From Archangium sp. (lineage in GTDB: Bacteria; Myxococcota; Myxococcia; Myxococcales; Myxococcaceae), in NCBI GenBank assembly GCA_016793525.1, contig JAEUJT010000465.1:1-10232 (forward strand): a stretch of DNA of 10,232 bases. Direction: 5' to 3'. The notes beneath the pieces are model-generated. The model was not told the origin of the DNA. It was given only the letters and a program-made list of their open reading frames with translations, and did not search any database. This document shows, one piece after another, positions 6,277 through 10,232 of the stretch. The position numbers and the translations under genes are program-made. Position 1 is the stretch's first letter, and each line of letters opens with the position of its first letter.

Positions 6277-8202
6277 ATGTCGTCGCCGTTGATCCAGCTC
6301 CAGACGCCGCAGCCGTTTTTGCCCACCTGCCAGGCCGACCTCGACGCGCGCGGGTGGGACTCGGTCGACATCGTCATCGTCTCCGGAGACGCCTACGTCG
6401 ACCACCCCGCCTTTGGGCCCGTGCTCATCGCCCGCTTCCTCGAAGGGCGCGGCTTTCGCGTGGGGCTCATCGCGCAGCCTGACTGGCACTCCGCGGAGCC
6501 GTTCAAGGCGCTCGGCAAGCCCAGGCTCTTCTTCGGGGTCGCCGCCGGCAACCTCGACTCGATGCTGAATCGGCTCACCTCGCAGAAGAAAAACCGCAGC
6601 GAAGACCAGTACAGCCCCGGCGGTCGCACCGGCTGCCGCCCCGACCGCGCCACCATCGTCTACGCCAACCGCTGCCGCGAGGCGTACCCCGGGGTGCCCA
6701 TCGTGCTCGGGGGCATCGAGGCCTCGCTGCGCCGCATCGCCCACTACGACTACTGGAGCGACACCGTGCGGCGCTCCATTCTGCTGGACTCGAAGGCCGA
6801 CCTGCTCGTCTTCGGCATGGGCGAGCGCCCGGTGTGGGAGGTGGCCGACCGGCTCCGCCGCGGCGAGGCTTTTTCCAGCATTCGCGACGTGCGCGGCACG
6901 GCGTACCTCATCTCCGACGAGGAGATGCGCCGCCACGAGGCCGACCCCGCGAAGCGCGCGGCCGACAAGAAGACGGTGGTGTTGCCGAGCTACGAAACCG
7001 TGGTCGCCGACAAGACCGAGTTCGCGCGCATGTCTCGCGACTTTCAGCTGGAGACGAACCCCGGCAACGCGCGGCCAATCGCGCAGCGGCACGGCTCACG
7101 GGGGGTGTACTTCAACCCGCCGGCGAAGCCGCTCGACGACGGCGAGGGCCCTGCCGGCCAGGCCACCGTCGCGATGGACGAGCTGTACGACCTGCCGTTC
7201 AACCGTGCGCCGCACCCGATGTACCGGTCGGAGCGCATCCCTGCGTTCGAGACGGTGAAGCACTCCATCGTGCTGATGCGCGGGTGCTTCGGCGGCTGCA
7301 CCTTCTGCTCGATTACCGAACATGAGGGCCGCGTCATTCAGAGCCGCTCCGAGGCGAGCGTGCTGCGTGAGATTCGAGAGGTGCGCCGCATGGGCGACTT
7401 TCGCGGCACCATCACCGACTTGGGCGGGCCCACCGCCAACATGTACAAGTTGGCCTGCAAGTCCGACGAAATTGAATCGAAGTGCCGCAAGCTCTCGTGC
7501 GTGCACCCGGGCGTCTGCGAAAATCTTAAGACCGACCACGGGCCGCTCGTGCAGCTCATGAAGTCGGTGCGCAAAGAAGAAGGCGTGAAACACGTCTTCA
7601 TCGCGTCGGGTGTGCGGTACGACCTGGCCGAGCTCGCGCCCGACTACGTGAAGGAGCTCGCCGCGCACCACACCGGCGGTCAGCTCTCCGTCGCGCCCGA
7701 GCACGTCAGCCCGCGGGTGCTCGACAAGATGAAGAAGCCCGGCATCGAGAGCTACGAGCGCTTTCAGACGATGTTCGCGTGTGCGAGCAAAGACGCCGGC
7801 AAAGAGCAATACGACATTCCATATTTCATCTCTGGCCACCCCGGTTCGACGCTCGACGACATGGTCGAGCTCGCGGTGTGGCTGAAGCAGACAGGGCGGC
7901 GGCCGCGGCAGGTGCAAGACTTCATCCCCACGCCGATGTCGGTGGCGGCTGCGATGTACTTCACCGGCATCGACCCGCTGACGATGGAGCCGGTCTACAC
8001 GGCGCGCGGGCTCAAGGAGAAACGGCTGCAGAAGGCGCTGCTGCTCTACTGGAACCCCGAACACTGGGACGACGCGCGCGAGGCGCTGCGCCAGGCGAAC
8101 CGCGACGACCTCATCGGTCGTGGGCCGGCGGCGCTCGTGCCCGATGAAACGTCTGCCGAACGCCAACGCAAGAGCCGCGCTCCCTCCCGATTTTCACGTT
8201 GA
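6277..8202 (+). CDS. ygiQ: YgiQ-family radical SAM protein (UPF0313)
   Basis: The 641-residue product is within the normal YgiQ range. The N-terminal region (about 1-150, '[44 protein letters not shown]') is the YgiQ N-terminal domain, cobalamin-binding-like in shape. It is followed by the family block '[59 protein letters not shown]'. The radical SAM domain has CFGGCTFC (Cys337, Cys341, Cys344), the CxxxCxxC triad that holds the 4Fe-4S cluster and S-adenosylmethionine. A second group, Cys394, Cys403, Cys408 and Cys414 ('[13 protein letters not shown]'), is also a family feature. The C-terminus ('[27 protein letters not shown]') is the YgiQ tail. The substrate of YgiQ is not established to my knowledge. 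No modification partner is adjacent, so it is probably transcribed alone or with the small gene downstream. Confidence 0.96.
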   Translation: MSSPLIQLQTPQPFLPTCQADLDARGWDSVDIVIVSGDAYVDHPAFGPVLIARFLEGRGFRVGLIAQPDWHSAEPFKALGKPRLFFGVAAGNLDSMLNRLTSQKKNRSEDQYSPGGRTGCRPDRATIVYANRCREAYPGVPIVLGGIEASLRRIAHYDYWSDTVRRSILLDSKADLLVFGMGERPVWEVADRLRRGEAFSSIRDVRGTAYLISDEEMRRHEADPAKRAADKKTVVLPSYETVVADKTEFARMSRDFQLETNPGNARPIAQRHGSRGVYFNPPAKPLDDGEGPAGQATVAMDELYDLPFNRAPHPMYRSERIPAFETVKHSIVLMRGCFGGCTFCSITEHEGRVIQSRSEASVLREIREVRRMGDFRGTITDLGGPTANMYKLACKSDEIESKCRKLSCVHPGVCENLKTDHGPLVQLMKSVRKEEGVKHVFIASGVRYDLAELAPDYVKELAAHHTGGQLSVAPEHVSPRVLDKMKKPGIESYERFQTMFACASKDAGKEQYDIPYFISGHPGSTLDDMVELAVWLKQTGRRPRQVQDFIPTPMSVAAAMYFTGIDPLTMEPVYTARGLKEKRLQKALLLYWNPEHWDDAREALRQANRDDLIGRGPAALVPDETSAERQRKSRAPSRFSR

Positions 8203-8278
8203 ACCTCGGTGAAACGCCCGCAGCCTGGTCCTTGGGTGGACTGAACAAAATGTCAGTGGTGCGTGGTAGAGCTGCGCC

Positions 8279-8602
8279 ATGGGCGACGGACTGAGTCGAA
8301 TGGCGATGTGGGGCGTGGTCGATGATCTGGCGGCCGAGGTGTTTCGGCAGACGGCGGCCCTGGCGGCGGAGCAGCCGCTGCGTGGGCTGGTGCGAGAGGC
8401 GGCGTTGTCGCTCAGCCGGTGCACCACCCTCGAGCAAGCCCACGCGAAGTTGGCGACGCTGGGGTACCTCTTCCACGCCGCGGCGAGGGCCGAGCTGGTG
8501 ACGGCCGAGGCGGCTGCCGCGATGCTCGAGCGCATCCTCCACTCCGCGCGCGCGATGCGCCGGCTCGACGAAGAAGACGCCGACGCGGCGGTGTTTGATT
8601 GA
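8279..8602 (+). CDS. Small all-helical protein, possibly four-helix-bundle (S23-like) family
   Basis: This 107-residue protein has no signal peptide or membrane helix and is predicted helical almost throughout. Its layout, 'MWGVVDDLAAEVFRQTAALAAEQPLRGLVREAALSLSRC' then 'AHAKLATLGYLFHAAARAELVTAEAAAAMLERILHSARAMRRL', parallels the four-helix-bundle proteins encoded in rRNA intervening sequences. Those read 'vw..a.dLa..vy..t..lp....L..Q.rraa.Si', followed by a helical hairpin and an acidic tail. The usual 'EG' after the second helix is replaced here by CTT, so membership is tentative. Function is unknown even for clear members; some are thought to bind RNA or act in complexes. The start is ATG 8279; ATG 8300 is an alternative, and neither has a strong Shine-Dalgarno. 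It lies 76 bases after ygiQ on the same strand. Confidence 0.6.
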   Translation: MGDGLSRMAMWGVVDDLAAEVFRQTAALAAEQPLRGLVREAALSLSRCTTLEQAHAKLATLGYLFHAAARAELVTAEAAAAMLERILHSARAMRRLDEEDADAAVFD

Positions 8603-8607
8603 TTCGC

Positions 8608-8634
8608 TTCCCTCGGAGCACGCCGCTGGGGGAA
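8608..8634 (+). terminator. Weak hairpin after the small helical gene
   Basis: TTCCC (8608-8612) and GGGAA (8630-8634) are inverted arms, with CGG and CCG as a possible inner stem. It begins six bases after the TGA at 8600-8602. There is no T-tract, so this is a weak candidate only. Confidence 0.2.
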
Positions 8635-8676
8635 ACTCGCTCGCTTGTGGGCCGTTCGTTCCACCCGGTGATTCGC

Positions 8677-8681
8677 AGGAG
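8677..8681 (+). promoter_or_regulatory. Ribosome binding site of the secreted hydrolase gene
   Basis: AGGAG lies six bases before ATG 8688, directly ahead of a signal peptide. This fixes the start of the last gene in the window. Confidence 0.75.
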
Positions 8682-8687
8682 TGCTGC

Positions 8688-10232
8688 ATGACGTTGGTCG
8701 CTCGTCACGTGTCGTTGGTGCTCGCGCTGTTGGCGGTGGTTGGTGCTGGCCGAGCCTCGGCGCAGCCGTCGGTGAAGATCCCCGTTGATGCGGGCTGGGC
8801 CACCCCGCTGTCGCCCGACGCGGGTGACCCGCGCAAGTTGCTCGACGAGCAAGACACCGCCGGTGACCTCGCTGGTGGCGCCCGCCCGCATGTGACGTCG
8901 AACTGGGGTGTCACCGGCGGCGCCCGGCCCATCAGCGCGCAGATCGACCTCCAGCGGCCCCACGTCATCACCCAGGTGTGGATGTACGACTTCAACGGCA
9001 CGCTGCCCCTCGGCGACGCCGGCTACCAGGTCATCGCCAACCTCAACGATGGTGGCACGACCGTGCTCGCGGAAGATTGGCTGGGCGCTTACCAAACGTG
9101 GAAGCAGTGGTCGCACAACCCCGGGGTCACCGCGCGCTTCCTGACGGTGAAGAACCCCGCCAGCACGGTGGGCATGCCCGAGCTCGTCTTCTACGGGTAC
9201 CCGGTCAACCTCGCGCCGACCATGGTGGCCGTCTCGAATGGCTCGACCCAGAGCGGCACGGCGCTGGTGGTGCCGTTGTCGGCGGCCGACCCGGAGCGCG
9301 ACCCCGTCGCCTTCAGCTTCGTCGGTACCCAGCCGGCATCCATTCTGGTGGCCACGACGAACAACGGCGTGGCCTCGGGTACGGCCGCCGGCACGGTGAC
9401 CATCGGCGCGTCGACCCCGGTGGGCACGTACCCCATCACCGTGAGGGCGAGCGCCACCGGTGGCAGCGCCGACCGGTCGTTCACCGTGCAGGTCATCGCC
9501 CCGCCGCCGGTCGACGCCGGCACGCCGACTGACGGCGGCACTGGCACGCAGACCGCCATTCCCACGGGCCTCATCCCCGGGAGCACCTGGCAGACCCACC
9601 TCGGCTACCAGGAGTACGTGCCCGCCGGGTACAACGCGGGTGACCCGAGCGTGAAGTACCCCATCGTGTTCTTCTTTCACGGCTACGGTGGCCGCGGCAC
9701 CGGCACGGTGACTGAGCTGGCGAAGCTCACCAACGCCAGCGCCAACATCGCCCCGCCTCGCATGCTGGCGACCGGCGCGCTCCAGCCGATGCTGCCCGAG
9801 AAAGCCATCGTGCTCTCCCCGCAGACCAACGACCCGTACTGGTACGGGCACGCCTCTGCGGCGTTCATCAAGTTCGCGCTCACCAAATACGCGTCCAAGG
9901 TGAACCCAAGCAAAATCTACCTTACCGGGCTGAGCCTCGGCGGCGGCGGGGTGTGGGACTCCGGCAACGACCTTCCTGGGTCAGTGGCCAACATCGTCTA
10001 CGTGCGGCAGCAGATAGCCGCCCTGTTGGCGGTGTGCGGGCAGTCGGCCATCACCAACGAAAACGACCCAGCGAAGCACTACCGGCAGCTCCGCGGCATT
10101 CCCGTCTGGGCGCACCACGGCACCCTCGACCCCAACACCTCGTCGACGGTTCCCTACGCGCGCACCGTCTTCAAGATGAAGCAGCTCGCGCTCTTCGGCT
10201 CGAGCGAGGTGAACCCCGAGACGAACCGCCCC
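8688..10232 (+). CDS. Modular secreted alpha/beta-hydrolase (PHB depolymerase/feruloyl esterase-like), C-terminus cut by the window edge
   Basis: 515 codons are visible with no stop before the edge. A Sec signal peptide (MTLVARHVSLVLALLAVVGAGRASA, cut before QP) is followed by an Asp/Pro/Gly stretch. Residues about 50-172 form a beta-sandwich region resembling discoidin or carbohydrate-binding modules ('SNWGVTGGARPISAQIDLQRPHVITQVWMYDFNG'). Residues about 174-270 form a cadherin/Ig-like domain ('APTMVAVSNGSTQSGTALVVPLSAADPERDPVAFSF'). A Val-Asp-Ala-Gly/Asp-Gly-Gly linker follows, then an esterase domain from about 295. That domain has HGYGG (His331, oxyanion-hole strand), the nucleophile elbow GLSLG with Ser416, and 'HGTLDPN' with the likely acid Asp481. 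The catalytic His should lie beyond the window. It is expected to cleave ester bonds in extracellular polymers such as polyhydroxyalkanoate or feruloylated polysaccharide; the exact substrate is unknown. Confidence 0.87.
   Translation, partial: MTLVARHVSLVLALLAVVGAGRASAQPSVKIPVDAGWATPLSPDAGDPRKLLDEQDTAGDLAGGARPHVTSNWGVTGGARPISAQIDLQRPHVITQVWMYDFNGTLPLGDAGYQVIANLNDGGTTVLAEDWLGAYQTWKQWSHNPGVTARFLTVKNPASTVGMPELVFYGYPVNLAPTMVAVSNGSTQSGTALVVPLSAADPERDPVAFSFVGTQPASILVATTNNGVASGTAAGTVTIGASTPVGTYPITVRASATGGSADRSFTVQVIAPPPVDAGTPTDGGTGTQTAIPTGLIPGSTWQTHLGYQEYVPAGYNAGDPSVKYPIVFFFHGYGGRGTGTVTELAKLTNASANIAPPRMLATGALQPMLPEKAIVLSPQTNDPYWYGHASAAFIKFALTKYASKVNPSKIYLTGLSLGGGGVWDSGNDLPGSVANIVYVRQQIAALLAVCGQSAITNENDPAKHYRQLRGIPVWAHHGTLDPNTSSTVPYARTVFKMKQLALFGSSEVNPETNRP

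Noticed and set aside
6078..6482. Plus-strand frame starting [25 protein letters not shown], leader-like
   Set aside because: It has no ribosome binding site, overlaps ygiQ by about 200 bases out of frame, and turns Arg-rich there. The leader look is probably chance.
7096..8166. Minus-strand frame of 356 codons opposite ygiQ
   Set aside because: Antisense shadow of a well-supported radical SAM gene; Arg/His/Val-rich with no recognisable domain. The same holds for the minus-strand frame at 6052-7092.
8412..9851. Minus-strand frame of 479 codons opposite the small helical gene and the hydrolase
   Set aside because: Composition is Arg/Gly/His/Ala shadow type. The plus strand has a ribosome binding site, signal peptide and hydrolase motifs over the same span.

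Overview
The window is GC-rich DNA (my visual estimate is in the high sixties per cent) with strong G/C bias at third codon positions. It uses GTG and probably TTG starts as well as ATG. The gene content points to Myxococcota (former Deltaproteobacteria): cysteine-rich secreted proteins with spaced CxxxxxC motifs, a DUF1566 lipoprotein, Asp-Ala-Gly/Asp-Gly-Gly linkers in a modular secreted hydrolase, and a DUF481 outer-membrane barrel. The taxonomic call is an inference from style. No rRNA, tRNA, CRISPR array, insertion sequence or phage gene was seen.

Layout. Positions 1-2479 hold three genes on the minus strand, transcribed right to left. They are a DUF481-type outer-membrane beta-barrel protein (1493-2479), a DUF1566 (Lcl_C) lipoprotein (834-1433), and a secreted cysteine-rich protein that starts at 837 and runs off the left edge. 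The last two overlap by ATGA, so they are probably translationally coupled, and the trio looks like a cell-envelope operon. Divergent from it, with only 45 bases between the starts, is an unrecognised polytopic membrane protein (2525-3547).

Positions 3603-5225 form a regulator/target pair. A TetR-family repressor (minus strand, 3603-4226) is divergent from a sterol desaturase/fatty acid hydroxylase superfamily gene (4326-5225). The 99 bases between them contain two related TetR-type operators. One sits just in front of the tetR start. The other overlaps a predicted promoter and start site and lies inside a 35-base inverted repeat reaching the hydroxylase ribosome binding site. The hydroxylase frame carries an in-frame TAG at codon 203, after all three histidine motifs but inside the conserved C-terminal block. 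It is therefore a fresh nonsense allele, a sequence error, or less likely a recoded stop. A Rossmann-fold NAD(P)-binding protein (5424-6071) follows on the same strand.

Positions 6277-8202 encode a YgiQ-family radical SAM protein. A small helical protein, possibly of the four-helix-bundle (S23-like) family, follows at 8279-8602. A large secreted protein starts at 8688 and is cut by the right edge. It has a signal peptide, a beta-sandwich region, a cadherin/Ig-like domain and an alpha/beta-hydrolase (PHB depolymerase/feruloyl esterase-like) domain.

Most of the window is ordinary accessory and envelope gene content. I did not find a convincing undescribed multi-gene system. The items most worth a second look are the TAG in the hydroxylase and the double operator/inverted repeat that controls it.
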